Assembly (NCBI GenBank): GCA_030180135.1
Contig: CM058236.1
Span: 5,704,001 to 5,768,000, forward strand
Source of the DNA: Orychophragmus violaceus
Taxonomy: Eukaryota; Streptophyta; Magnoliopsida; Brassicales; Brassicaceae
Direction: 5' to 3'
DNA: 64,000 bases
The translations under genes were made by a program, and so were the position numbers. The notes under the pieces are model-generated. The model was not told the origin of the DNA. It saw only the letters and a program-made list of their open reading frames with translations, and searched no databases. Every line of letters starts with the position of its first letter. Position 1 is the stretch's first letter. Below are positions 29,907 through 42,385 of the stretch, one piece after another.

Positions 29907-31104
29907 TGATATATCATGGTTTTTACCCATTTTAGACCATGATATAGATGTGTTTTTAGTGTCTTTTGTCTTTGTTTAGAGTCTTTTACAGGTATAATCA
30001 GGTTTGGAGCTAAATTGGAGATAATGGAGCATTTTGGAGATTTTTGGAGTGTTTGGCCGAGAGATAGAGTTCACTGTCCGAAACAGAGGAAGGTGTCGAT
30101 CGTTGCACTCTAGCATCGATCGATGCACCAGCGAGATGGGCCAAAAACTCGGCGGTTTAGAAGAATCAAGTTATTGCTCTTTGATCCAGAAGTTCCTGAT
30201 ATTTACAAAGAAGCCCTTAGCCGAGATTATACCTATATAATCAAGTTTTAGTTGTTTTTATTAGATACGCTTTCATAATTAAGAGCAGAGGATTTTTAGA
30301 GCTTTTGGGGCTGATCTGAACCTATTACATCATCTGTATTTGGAGAAGATTTCGAACCCCTTTTACTCTTATTCTTTTATGCAATTTATTCATCATATGA
30401 TCATGTTTTCATTATCTATGTCTGAGTAGATTCCTTGTTAGGTTTAGGGTTTCTCACATAGGATTTCATGACTTGCTAGACTTGTTCAAATTCAGTTAAG
30501 GATTCAAACTATATCTGTTCTTCAATTTAATTGTGCTTAAAGCTAGTTCTAACATGATCAATTAGAATCTAGATCTTAGGTTGCTAAATACGTCACGGAA
30601 GTGGGGTTTAGGAATCTGAACTAATTAAATTGGGCAATTAAACTTTGCGCAAACGGAAGTTTGGTTTAGGATAATTGTGAACATATCAAACTTGGGATTA
30701 ATGCTAGTTTAATCTGTTAGTTCTCGCAAACGAAAGTTTGGTTTGCTGCACTTAGACTTAGAGAATTATCGCAAAGGAATTTGGTTAATTCTATATCTGT
30801 GTTTTGAGTTCTAGAACTGTGCTTAATTAGATCCTTGCTGAATGAACTGTCTGCTTGTCTGATTTCCTGAGAATATCCTAGGCTTGACGCTTTTAATTAC
30901 TTGCCTTCACAACCGTTAATCTCTGCTACTGATTTACTTTCTCGCACCGCTTTCAATTCAATCACATTGCTTATTTCTAGTATTAGTCTCTACTGTTCTG
31001 ATCTATTGAGACCAAGTGTCCCTGTGGATTCGATAACCCTATATACTACTTTGACATTGCTGTTCACTTGCAGTTTAGTATAGGGATACACTTTGAGCCT
31101 ATCA
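29907..31104 (+). repeat. 3' LTR of element 2
   Basis: 1198 bp, about six differences from 25934-27131 by eye (for example near 30178, 30219 and 31018). The right flank GGGAC completes the target duplication. Confidence 0.95.
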
Positions 31105-31109
31105 GGGAC

Positions 31110-31479
31110 CATAACGTATCAAGCTCATCTTTCTAAGGGAGTGGCGAGAGGGGAGAAGGGATATTCCTACCTCCAAAAGATCTGATCTAGAGAGAAACAC
31201 ACCTAAACGCATCGACCTCATTCGCCAAAATATGGAGCTATCCTGCTCTTTGGAGAAAACACAGGTCTCCCGCCCATCTGGTACCCTAGTTAGTGCAAAA
31301 TCGAGCTCCAACTCTCTCTTTGCATTTCCTGGGGGAGAAATGCATCACAATTTCCCTCACATTTGGTTAGTGTGGGGTCAAACTCCAACTCTGACTACAT
31401 CTCACCTCGCACTTCGGGGGGGGGGGGGGGTGGGGGGGGGGGTGGGGGGGGGAGGTCTATGCCCACCTCCAAAAAGCGT
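31110..31479. other. Spacer with interrupted poly-G tract
   Basis: This is the right side of the element 2 insertion site. No domain is recognisable. A G run broken by two T residues covers about 31419-31452. Open frames across it encode Gly runs and are artefacts of the tract. Confidence 0.55.
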
Positions 31480-34260
31480 CAACTTCATTTGTGGAGGTTT
31501 CAGTTTGATAAAGAGACCATACACAATGGGTGCACTAACATCTACAGCTTTACAAATCAGATCATGAAACACAATCTAACTCCTCTCACCCAACATGAAG
31601 TTCATGAAATGAAAATACCCATGGAAAAATTAACTAAGGCAAGTAAGATAAGTTTATACATTTCACCAATGAATGTTCTGAAAATTTTAGATCATAAAGA
31701 AAATGTGCTACTCATGATCTTTAGAGAAAGCTTATTTTTAGGAACAGAAGATAAGGAGCTGCCAAGTGAAGTGCACACGATCTTGGAAAAGTACAAAGAT
31801 GTTTTCCAGAGGACATACCTTCAGGACTTCCACCTCTACAGGACACTGAGCATCAAATAAATTTGGTACCAGGATCACCTCTACACAACATAACAACCTA
31901 TAGAGTCAACCCTGAAGAAGCCGGATATGGAAAAACAAGTTTATGAACTCATGTCAAAAGGGCACATCAGGGAGAGTCTTAGCCCATGTGATGTACTTGT
32001 CCTATTTGTGCCTAAGAAGGATGGAAATTTGAGAATGTGTGTTGATAACATGGCCATAAACAACATTATAATCAAGTACATGCATCCAATACCAAGTCTG
32101 GATGACATGCTAGATGAGTTAAGTGGAGTCACTATCTTCTCAAAGATATACCTTAAGAGTGGATATCAGCGATAATGAAGGAAATATATGATTGGAAGAC
32201 ACCACTCAAAACAAAGCAGGGGCTTTATGAATGGATTGTCATGCCATTTGGGCTTACAAATTCTCCAAACACCTTCATGAGACTCATGAATCACGTCCTA
32301 AGGCAGTACATTTTTAAGTTTGTAGTTGTATATTTTACATGACATTTTAATCTATAACCAATGCTTATATGATCATATCCAATATCTAGAACATCTTCTA
32401 GACACACTTAGGCTAAAAGGCTTATATGAAAACTTAAAGTAATGTACCTTTTGCACTGATCAATTGGTGTCTTTAGGATTTATTGTGAGTTCACAAGGAT
32501 TAAAGGTAGATGAGGAGAAGATCAAAACCATTCAAGAATGGCTGACACCATCTACTATTGATCATGTGAGGAGTTTCCATAGGATGATTAGCCTTTAGAT
32601 AAGATTTTTCAAGGATTTCAAGAACAACAACATCACCATTAACTCTCATCAAGAATAATACAACCTTTGTATCGGGACAAGCCCATGAAGATGCTTTCAA
32701 CAAGCTCAAAAACTGCATGACTCAAGCACTGGTTTTGGTACATCCTAACTTTGATCTTACATTTGAGACTGAATGTGACGCTTCAGGAACAGAAATATGA
32801 ACTGTTATAACTCTAGGAGGAAATCCATTAGCATTCTTTACTGAAAAGCTCAATGGTGTCGCATTCAATTATCCTACATATGACAAAGAGCTTTATACTT
32901 TTGTAAGATCACTTGAAACCTGGCAACACTATTTGCTTTCTAAAGAGTTTGTGATTCATACAGACCATGAGACTCTACAGAAACTAAGAGGCCAGACCAG
33001 GAGTGCACGCTCATATCTACAATGGAAGCTAAGATCATGGGATTTGAACATATCTACAAGAGTGTGTATGTAGCTGACCAGACTTTAAATAAGTCTACAA
33101 AGAAACAACCATGGCAGCCTTTGGAGCATTCTATCAACAAGATGGGTTCCTCTTCAAGGACATGAGGTTATGCATTCCACAAGGGTCCATGAGAGAGCTG
33201 CTGATGAAAGGAGCTCATGGAAGTGGTATAATGGGCTAATATGGCAGGGACATGACTCTAAGTGTTCTTAAGGAGCACTTCTTCTAGCCACACATGAAAA
33301 GAGATGTGAAGAGACACTGTGCCAAGATAATCACTTGCTTAAAGGCTAAATCCATGTTACATCCAAACGGTTTATACTTATCATTGCTTATTCCTAATTC
33401 ACCATGGGTGGATATTTCTATGAAACTTTTCTTAGGTCTGTCCAAGATTAACCAAAAGGATTCTATCTTTATAGTTGTAGACATGTTGTAAAAGATGGCT
33501 CACTTCATTCCATGCAACAAGACCAATGATGTTGTGCAAATAGCTAATTTTTTTTCAAAGAAGTGGTGAGGCTACATGGGATACCAAGAACCATTGTGAT
33601 ACCAAATTTCTCAGCCATTTTTTAAAGACACTTTGGAGGAAGTTTGGAACAATTTTTTGGTTCTCAACCACTTGTCATCCCCAAACTGACGGCCAAACAG
33701 AGGTAGTGAACCGCTCACTCTCAACCTTGTAGAGAGCCACATCTGGTAAGAATTTAAATACTTGGTTATCATGATTGACATATATTTGTTTGCTTATAAC
33801 CATGCCAATACTCTGCTACTAACCATTCTCCTTTCGAAGATGTCTATGTGTTTATTGAAAACACCCTCTAGATTTGTTATATTTTCCACATGCTATATAC
33901 TCAAGTACATAAGGAGAAACTAAGACTGATTTTGTCAAAAAGTTTCATTAGAAGGTTAATGAGAACTTGGAGAAGAGGACTGACAAGTAAAAACTTCAAG
34001 CTGATAAGCAAAGAAAAGTAGTGGCATTCCAACCATGAGATTGTGTGTGGTTTCACATGAGACATGAAAGGTTCCAAACCTGAGAAATTCCAAGATTGCA
34101 CCACGAGTAGATCGACCATTTAAAGTTCTAGAAAAGATCAATGACCGTGCATCAATATATGCCTTGTTTCAGCCCATTCAACCACTAGAGAGTGTCCAAG
34201 GGAGTTTACCATATTTACCATCCCTCAACACACCAATGCACACTGTATCACTTAAAAACC
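31480..34260 (+). pseudogene. Decayed chromovirus-type pol (RT, RNase H, integrase)
   Basis: Fragments on the plus strand follow the order of a Ty3/gypsy polyprotein. A protease-RT linker (31540-31860) comes first. RT at about 31920-32420 has ESLSPCDVLVLFVPKKDG, MCVDNMAINN, PIPSLDDMLDELSG and MPFGLTNSP blocks. RNase H follows at about 32760-33030 (HTDHETLQK). Integrase at about 33170-33840 has WVDISMKLFLGL and IFIVVDML blocks, then a C-terminal region to about 34260. The YxDD active site at about 32331-32350 is destroyed by an indel, and there are many stops. The block pattern fits a chromovirus rather than Athila. No LTR, gag or primer site could be assigned to it with confidence, although the chromovirus LTR remnants at 17645-21502 are candidates. 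Confidence 0.8.
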
Positions 34261-34399
34261 AGTGCATACCTTTCTAGAGACACACCAAGTTCGTCCAAAA
34301 ATAAGCTAAGATAAGTGTTTGAATTCATTGATTTTGCTTATTGCCTAACGCCTCTTTTTGGTGTGATTTCGAGATTTCCATTCATTAGAGTATGTATTT

Positions 34400-35904
34400 G
34401 ATTTTATGAGACATGATTCGATTAATGATGAATCACATGAATCTTCCATAACCATTTAAGAATACGTTCTGAAATGTCTATGTTTACGCTAAAAGGTTTC
34501 TATCAGAATCAGTGAAAAACACCACATTGGATGTGGACTGGGTGATTTCCAAATATGTTTTTCTGATTAATTAGGATTGCAAGGTTTGTGTAAGACAGTA
34601 GTCAACAAACAAACTTGAATCCATATCTGATAAGTTCTACCTCGCTGGTTGTCCTGAGGAAACCAAGGCTTAGTGCTTTTGTTGCCCAGAACTGTGTCTT
34701 TTAAGAAAGGTGATACTTTCAAAAGGAACAGTGGGAGTAAAAGTACACATCGAAGAAATTCGATAAACACAGTAAGCTGCTCGACCTGATTAGGAAGAGC
34801 AGCGGTGAGACCTACAAAGTGCTGTAGAATCTGCACCTGTGGAGCCTGAAATTCGCAGATCCGAAAGGATCCGTCACTAACTCGAGAGTGATATCTCGTA
34901 ACCTATTGTCGTGATCTGCTGATCATTGAAAAGTGACGAACATGCGAAATTCAAAGAAGCGATGGTGAGCCCCAACTCCGAAAATTGGCTAGGTATGCAT
35001 GTTAGCTTCACCGATCCATTTCTGGATTGAAGCAGACATCTTGGAGTTGGAATCAACATTCTGATAATGTGGTCAATAGTTTTGACTTGATCAGAAAGAG
35101 ATGAAACCATGCGTTTGCAAGAAGACTAGTGGGTGCGTAATGGCAATTCTCACACAGTGTGTTGTTAACATACTTGAATCTCATAAATGACGTTCCGACG
35201 CTAAAGTCTTGTCAAAATTTAGGTCGGAAGTCAAATTTACACGATAGACATAGGAGTAGCCGCGTGAATTCTTGGAATAAGGTTCCATTGGAATGGATCA
35301 GAGTAGCTAATTGGATCGTGTTAAAATCCTTATGTTGATAAGGTATTGGACAGATCTAATACGCTTGATTCCAAGAATGGCTTCATACCAAAGGTCTTAT
35401 GGCAATAATCTGAGCAAGATGAAGTGTCTTGGACACTAGCTGAGCTAGTAACAATATTAGTAAGAAGAAGTGTTTCTGAACACTGTCTGAACTAATATTA
35501 ATGAGTGTGAGTTCTAATGCTGCTGCAATAGAATCCATCATAAATGCCATATTTTGCGCTCGTCTAGATGCAGCTTAAGCATGACGAGAATACACCAATA
35601 TATTCCGGTAATAGTCACTAAACAGTTACCAGAAATATCCCAAGTGTTGAGAAACACTAAGGATAGGTTCGTGGTGAACTGATAAAGTGACAAACCAGTT
35701 GAAAGTAGTTAGACGGACAAAGACGATTCCCGGTTCCCACCTGGTTATGTCTCTTTGTCTGAATAGCGGTGCTGACTGTTGGAAAGGCTCCAAGCAGTAG
35801 ACCGTAGAATAGTGCTTTTATCTGAATGGCGGTGTAATTTGTTGAAATTGTTTCAAGCAATAGCACCACACTCTCTCCCACAACCTAAGCACGAAATTTA
35901 TTCT
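34400..35904 (+). pseudogene. Pol remnant of the outer copia element (left part)
   Basis: The sequence aligns with 39900-41545 of the inner copia, including the hairpin-like ACCACATT...ATGTGG words, 'ctcgctggttgtcctgaggaaaccaagg' type blocks and the RNase H/C-terminal end (LPQPKHE). It is thoroughly broken by indels and stops. The element resumes at 43039 after the inner copia. Its 5' LTR, gag and integrase are missing, so it is truncated at about 34400, next to the chromovirus pol. Confidence 0.7.
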
Positions 35905-36557
35905 TGTTGGGAATGTCCTGAAATCTACCGTACTATCTCTAGAAAGTATGATAAGTGTCGAGATCAGACATAAGTCATAAATACTGGGTGATCATGATGA
36001 CTTGCTAGAGCCCGCTCATGATCTATAAGTTTAGGACTTATTACCAGTATTGTATGATCCCAAAGGGTCACACACCATAGCTAACGGGAAAGTTAAAAAG
36101 GAATTAATACAGTAAGATGCAAGACATTTACTGTATTTGTACAGAGAATTGGGCCAGACAAAAGACAGTCTTTTGTCTGATTTGGGCCTTGGGCCCAAAA
36201 GCCTAATGAGCCATTAGTTTAATTACTTGGGCCCATATAAAGGAAGGAGAAGGCGCAGGAAGCCCAAAAAATGCTTTAGTTGTCTGCGATTTGTGGAGCC
36301 AGCCGTCCTCTCTCTCTCTGTTGATTCCGAGCTTGGTCTAGCAGCCTGATCTAGTAGTTTGTAAGAGTGTGGATACCTAGGAGGAGCTGGTCATCATCAG
36401 CTCTTGAAGATCTCGATATTCCTTTGATCAATCCGCTGCAATCACAAGGTAATGATCCTGATCTGTTTATGATTCAACTGCAAATCACCTAGATCCTAGT
36501 TGATTATGTGCTAGGTTGTAATCTGACAATTACACCATGAATACTCATAATCCTACA
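35905..36557 (+). repeat. 5' LTR of the inner copia
   Basis: TGTTGGGAATG to CCTACA. A TATA box (ATATAAAGG) lies near 36236. A CT-rich tract (CTCTCTCTCTC) lies near 36310. It has none of the CGATCG pairs seen in the outer copia LTR. Confidence 0.95.
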
Positions 36558-36558
36558 G

Positions 36559-36570
36559 TGGTATCAGAGC
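36559..36570 (+). promoter_or_regulatory. Primer-binding site of the inner copia, initiator tRNA-Met
   Basis: TGGTATCAGAGC, one base after the LTR end. Confidence 0.95.
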
Positions 36571-38125
36571 CTAGGTCGTTAGGTTTTTGCTGATTGGATC
36601 ATATTTAGGTTGTTTTAATGTTAAGAATCGAATTTGGCTTAAGAAATTTGATTAGAACTTGTAAAACCCTAAATTGAAATCGCTTTGATTGGTTTTGGTA
36701 ATGGTCAATATCTTCGTTTTGTTGTTAAGTGAATTGCTTGGTATCGATGTGATGTTGATTTTGTTTTAAGTTGAAATCGTTTATGCAAAATCGATTGGAA
36801 TAAGTCAAAATCGTTTCGTCCTTTTGTGCATTTCATGAATCGAATTGAATAAGTTGTTGACTTTGTTTTAAGTTGAAATCGTTTATGCAAAATCGATTGG
36901 AATAAGTCAAAATCCTTTCGTCCTTTTGTGCAAGTCATGAAACGATTTGCTTAACAATTATTGAATTGTGATTGTTTAAGTGATACGAATTGTGTATCGC
37001 TTGGATCGTTTTGTCCTTTTTGTGATTGTGTATGATTCGATTAATTATTCAATTAATGTATGGTTTAAGCCGTTAACCCAAAATCGCGGTTTGCTGGAAA
37101 TTATTTAATACAATTGGTATTATTTAATTTCTAGTTAAACCGGATTTAAATTCAAAAATTGAATTTTAACCTAAACCGAAGGCTGGTCTAAGTTTGATTT
37201 GGTTGGACCAAATAATTTAGAGCTGGACTGGTTTAGTAAATAACCAGTTGGATTTAGTAGTTAATTTGGTCTTGGACCAGAATTAATGAACCGACTCGGT
37301 TATGTCAAATTATTGGGCCAATTGGAATTCTGTGGTCTTGGACCAAGAATTGGGCCTATAATTTGTGACCCATCCGAAAACTTTAATAAAACATTAAATT
37401 AGAAAGCTTCTAATATTAGAAGTTTCTAATTTTGGCATGTTAGGAATTTTTTTGGAAATAGTAAGTTTCCAAATTTAGAAAGTTTCTAAAATAAGAATGT
37501 TTCCCGAGTTAGAAAGTTTCTAAAATAGTAGGTTTCCCTAAATAGAAAGTTTCCAAGTTTAGTAAGTTACCTGAAATGGAAAGTTTCCCAAAATAGTAAT
37601 CTTCTATTTTGGGAGGAAATCTATTGAAACCTAAAATCCTCAAAACCAATATCAAGCTTGGATGTCTTGCCCAATCTTGTCAGCTACTTAACGCTTATTC
37701 AATTACAGATATGGCTTACAGTGTGAGCTGTCTGTTTTTGCGTAAGTAAAGTAGTATATAGTCACTAATTTCATTGGGAGTCCCAGACTTTAGTGATTAT
37801 TTGGCTGTAAGAGATTGGTTTCCTTGACTGGGCCATCGGGAGTCCCGGGCCTTGAGACATCTGGTGTATTGGGCCTTGGGCCCAATTCACAACCGAGAGT
37901 TATTGGATATAACTAGCTGTGTGCATGCTTACCAAGTAAAGCTAATTCCGGGTGACGGCCAGTGGCCCACTTTGGTTTTGGTTGAACATGGGTCTCGGAA
38001 TCATTGCATTCTTATGAGGTTAAACAAAGAAATTTTGAATGCAATGCGAGTTTTCTTATAAGTTATTAAGATTACTCTTTTATGAACTAAATAACTAAAA
38101 CTCTATTTATCTCTAAATTTCAGTT
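36571..38125 (+). other. Long leader of the inner copia with internal repeats
   Basis: A 1.5-kb untranslated leader. A unit of about 102 bp is tandemly duplicated (36754-36855 and 36856-about 36955). Between about 37400 and 37620 an 'AGAAAGTTTCTAAAATAG'-like word recurs irregularly six or more times. No gene is seen. Confidence 0.75.
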
Positions 38126-39016
38126 ATGACTAGCACAAACAATCAAAACACTTTCTCGATCCGGTATGTCCTTGAGAAGGACAAACTGAACAGATCAAAT
38201 TTCTTGACTTGGTCGCGGAACCTGAGGCTAGTCCTCAGGCAGGAGAGAAAGGACTATGTCCTTGAGAGAGCTCTCCCCGAGAGGATCGGGTCCAATGCCT
38301 CTCATGCAGTATATAATGCTTGGAATAAGCATTATAATGATGCGGTAGATGTGCGTGGTCTGATATTGGCTACCATGGACTCAGATTTGCTGAAGCAATA
38401 TGAGAACATGGAGTCGCCAATAGAGATGATCAGCAGCCTGAAATTGAAATTTCAGGAGCAGGTAAGAGTGGAGAGATACCAGTTGGTTAAGTCTCTCACT
38501 AGCTGCAAGCTACCAAATGATCATCCAGTGAGTCCTCATGTCAGTAAAATGATGGGTTACATTGATAACCTGAGGAAACTGGATTATCCAGTTAGCCAAG
38601 AGTTGGCAACTGAGATCATTCTGCAGTCACTGCCGTCAAGCTATGATAAGTTCAAAAGGAACTATATCAAGAAAGGCTTAACGAAGACGCTGACTGAACT
38701 GCATGATATGCTCAAGACAGTTGAGCCAAACGTGAAGAGTACCCTGTATAATCTCATAATGGAGAAGGGTAGGTTTAATAAACCTAGTGCTGACAAGGGT
38801 GAAGACAAAGTTGTCCAGATTTTGAATCATGGCAAGCCTGTGTCTTCTGAGCCCGAGTCAGATACATCTTACGTTGGTAAGTGCTGCTACTGTAAAGAGA
38901 CTGGGCATTGGAAGAGAGATTGCATTAAATTCATGGAAAATTATGAGGAGTTGAAGTTGATGTATGAGACTACTTCCTCAGGTATTCATGTTATTACTTC
39001 AAGTTCTACCTTATAG
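38126..39016 (+). CDS. Gag protein of the inner copia
   Basis: 296 aa from the ATG at 38126. The N-terminal half is a plant copia gag (LNRSNFLTWSRNLRLVL, then LPSSYDKFKRNY near residue 170). A CCHC zinc knuckle (CCYCKETGHWKRDC) lies at about residues 250-263 and binds RNA. The frame ends in TAG, and the next in-frame codons encode the protease active site (LDTGCGTDICYN), so the stop lies exactly between gag and pol. Full-length copia polyproteins are usually fused here, so this is either a mutation or a readthrough arrangement. The downstream context does not match the known CARYYA readthrough signal. Confidence 0.88.
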   Translation: MTSTNNQNTFSIRYVLEKDKLNRSNFLTWSRNLRLVLRQERKDYVLERALPERIGSNASHAVYNAWNKHYNDAVDVRGLILATMDSDLLKQYENMESPIEMISSLKLKFQEQVRVERYQLVKSLTSCKLPNDHPVSPHVSKMMGYIDNLRKLDYPVSQELATEIILQSLPSSYDKFKRNYIKKGLTKTLTELHDMLKTVEPNVKSTLYNLIMEKGRFNKPSADKGEDKVVQILNHGKPVSSEPESDTSYVGKCCYCKETGHWKRDCIKFMENYEELKLMYETTSSGIHVITSSSTL

Positions 39017-41545
39017 GTATTGGATACTGGTTGTGGCACTGATATTTGTTACAATATGCAGAGCCTAAGCAACAGTAGAACGTTGAAGGAAGGACAAGTG
39101 GAACTGAAGGACAAGTGGAACTGCATGTCTGGAAGGAGCTATGGAAGCTGCCTCAGCCGTAGAGTTTTCACTTGTAGATGCCTTTGAGGCTTGGTTTTAT
39201 TGAGTAATTGCTACAATGTACCTGCTTTAAGCAGAGTTGTCTTTCATTTTCTTGTAAGAATTTGAATGTTTTTCATTTTGATAAAAGACTAGTTTTGTTC
39301 TTTGATCTTAATGAAATATTGATTGTAGCACCCTATTCAAGGAATGGGTTTTATATCTTAAACCAAAGAGTGCCTAAAAGTAACATAAATACCGAATTGG
39401 TTTAAATCTGATGAATTAAACCTGATTTTTCTTGGCGTAAATGTTTTGGTCACATAGAGTGAGTCGGATTCAGAAATCCCATAGTTATGGACTTTTGGGC
39501 TCATTTGATTGGATATCTTATGAGACTTGAATTCTGCTTACTGGACCAAAAGACAAAGGGCCCATCTTAGCCGAGCTAGAGAAAGGCGCAAAGGCTTATT
39601 GGACATTGAACATACTCATGTATGTGGCCCGATGAGCAGTAATGCCAGAGAAAATTTCCTGTACTTCATTGTCTCTACTGATTACTTCAGTGAGTATGAC
39701 TGTGTTCATTTGATGAGACACGAGTCAGAATTCTTTGAAATGGTCGAAAGAGTTCCAGAATGAGGTATGTAATCTGAGTGACTGAAGTATTGAGACTCTG
39801 GATTAGATCACGAGTGAGAATACTTAAGTCATTGATGGTGTGATCATCTGAATGAGTGTGAAGTCGTTTCACAGCTCATTTCTCCTGAAAACCTGGAGGT
39901 GTTTCTGTGAGAAAGAATCAGATCTTATTAGAAATGATTAAAGATGAGTCACACGAATCTTCCATGATATTCTTTATGAATAACGCTCTAGAAATATCTA
40001 AGTTTACGCTGAAATAGTTCCACCAATATCAGTTGAAAGACACCACATTAATGTGGACTGGAAATGATCCAAATTCGTCTTTACTGAGTATTTGTAGTTG
40101 TGCTACTTCGCTGGTTGTCCTAGGGAAACCAAGGCTTGTTACTTTTACGTCCATTCCGAAAACGAAGTTAGTTTGTTCGGAATTCTGTTTTCTAAGAGGG
40201 AAGTTGCTTTCCAAGAAGAACAGTGGGAGTAAAAGTATAACTCGAAGAAATTCGAGAAATACAGGAGGCTGCTCAACCTGTTGAGGAAGAGCAGCGGATG
40301 GATTTATAGATTTCTGTAGAATCCACACCTGCAGAGCCTGAAGTTCGCAGATCTGAATGAATCCGTCGCTAATCCGAGAGTGATTTCTCGTGATTAATTG
40401 CCATGATCTGATGATCATTGAAAGTGACGAACCTGCGAAATTCACAGAAGCGAAAGTGAGCCCGGACTCCGAAAAATTATACTATGTGTAAGTTAGCTTC
40501 ATCGATCCATTCATGGATGGAAGCAAGCATATCGGAGTTGGAATCTTCGTTCTGTTGAAGTAGTCAAGGTTTTGACTTGAACAGGAACGAAGTGGAACTG
40601 TGCGTTTACTAATAGATAAGTGGGAGCGATGTTGCATTTCTCATAGTGTATGTCGATGACATACTGATTCTCGGAAATAACGTTCCAATGCTGCAGTCGG
40701 TAAAGGACTGGCTTGGGAGTTGTTTTTATGATTGACATGAGTAAAGCCACGTATGTTCTTGGATTTTGGATCTAAAGATAGAGATCCAAAATAGCTGGTA
40801 GGACAAAGTCAGGATTCTTATATTGACAAAGTCCTACATGTTTTCAGCATTCCAAGAAGGGTTTTATGCCAATGTCACATGGCATTACGTTAAGCAAGAA
40901 ACAGTATCCTACGATATCTGCTGAGCTTAAATGCATGGATGAGATTCCATATGCGTCGGCAATTGGATATATCATGTATGCCATGACACGTACTTGTCTT
41001 GATGTTGCTTTAATGTTAAGCAAGACAAGTAAAGACCAGTCAAATCCAGCAAAGAATCACTGGATTGACGTAATGAATATCCTCAAGTATTTGGAAAATA
41101 CTTAGGATAAGTTCTTGATTTACGGAGAAAGTGAGGTGCTACAAGTCAGTAGAGTCTGAAAGGCAAGTTTCCAACAGACAAAGATGATTTCCGGTCACAG
41201 TCTGGTTATATCTTGTGTCTGTCTGGCGGTGCAAGGCACTGTTGCTGACTCCATGACTTAAGCTGAACATTTCGCAGCTTGGGAAGCGGCGAAAGAGGTT
41301 GTTTGGAAAGAAGAGTTCATCACTGAACTTGATGTGATTCCCAGCATAGATGAGACTAGCTGCACATCAAAGGTCCAAACACCTTGAGGGTAGGTATAAC
41401 CTATTCCGTGAGATAAATGACAGAGGTGTTAAGTAGATCAGCAAGTTTCAACGAATGAGAACGATGCTAATCTATTAACGAAGCCACTCCTTAGGCCTAA
41501 GCACGAGTCGCAGACTGTAGCTGTAGGATAAGTGAAATTAAGATG
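39017..41545 (+). pseudogene. Degenerate pol of the inner copia
   Basis: Protease start at 39017 (DTG), a fragment at 39208-39405, integrase GLLDIEHTHVCGPMS at about 39590-39640, then large losses. RT-like YVDDILILGN lies near 40650, the YASAIGYIMYAMTRTCLDVAL block near 40945-41010, and the RNase H/C-terminal end (LLTKPLLRPKHE-like) near 41480-41510. Stops and frameshifts are numerous. The central integrase-RT part is replaced by sequence also found in the outer copia (34400-34900), so both descend from a defective template. Confidence 0.8.
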
Positions 41546-42385
41546 TAGTCTTAATTTCAGTGGGAGTTTGTAAAGGGCTTTATTTAGTCATTTTGAAAGG
41601 TTCATGTAAACATAATATTTTATGTTTATGAAATCTATGATTTCTGGATTATTTTAACTGTGATATAAATAATCGTTCCAAAATGATTCATGTCATTATA
41701 TATGGGCCATCGAAGTACATGAGTAGACTTGATCCTGAAACCCCATATTTAACAAAATGACATAAATCATAGTGTCCATAGTCGAAGGTTGTTGAAATTG
41801 GAACACCAATAACCACTTGAGACTAGATTGTGTTGAGACTTATGACCAAGTTTCGAGGGGTCATAGATGCGCGGCATCAAAGTCGACACATAGGTATATG
41901 TAGGGGAGCATATGACCGGACATGGCCCGCTGATGAGAACTCTACAAGATATTAATATCTGTGTCATAAGAGGTTCTCATATACGACTATAGAGTATAGT
42001 CCTTAGACCTGAGTTCGCATGCATGTGGCTGCACATGGAGTGATGCGCTTTGATCATTGTCTAACGCTGTTTCGTAACTGGGAGCTATAAGGACCTTGGT
42101 TGGGTGTATTATAAAGTGTGTAGTTCATAGTGATGGAACAAGATGGGATTTGTCCCTGCCGTTTAACGGAGGTAATATCTCTAGGCCAATCGGAGACTTG
42201 ATAGCTGGTAAGAGAGTGGCCACTCCCAAACGGACTTGCCCAAGTCGTTTGCATTGTCAGTATCAAATCTGGTCCGATGAACATGGTCTGGCTATATAAG
42301 GATGACACACATCTTGCCTTATGCCAGATCGAGATATTGAGACAAAAGGATTAGGGAATGTAGGATTCCAGTACAAGTGGGAGAT
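41546..42385 (+). other. 3' non-coding region and polypurine tract of the inner copia
   Basis: No gene is seen. It resembles 43060-43910 of the outer copia. The polypurine tract CAAGTGGGAGA directly precedes the LTR; a second purine-rich stretch (TCAGTGGGAG) lies near 41560. Confidence 0.7.

Larger units (their letters stand above)
25934..31104 (+). mobile_element. Complete non-autonomous Athila-like element 2
   Basis: 5171 bp with target duplication GGGAC at 25929-25933 and 31105-31109. Equal LTRs (1198 bp; 25934-27131 and 29907-31104) differ at about six bases by eye (0.5%). The internal region is only 2775 bp and encodes one 404-aa protein lacking gag core, protease, RT and integrase. It keeps the primer site, both hairpins, the motif clusters and three polypurine-like tracts, which suggests these are what is needed in cis. 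Confidence 0.95.

Noticed and set aside
31363..31567. Open frames with long glycine runs
   Set aside because: They are translations of the poly-G tract and carry no domain; only the part after 31480 reads as pol.
40029..40445. 138-codon minus-strand frame in the inner copia
   Set aside because: It lies antisense to degenerate pol sequence, and a related antisense frame in the outer copia is broken.
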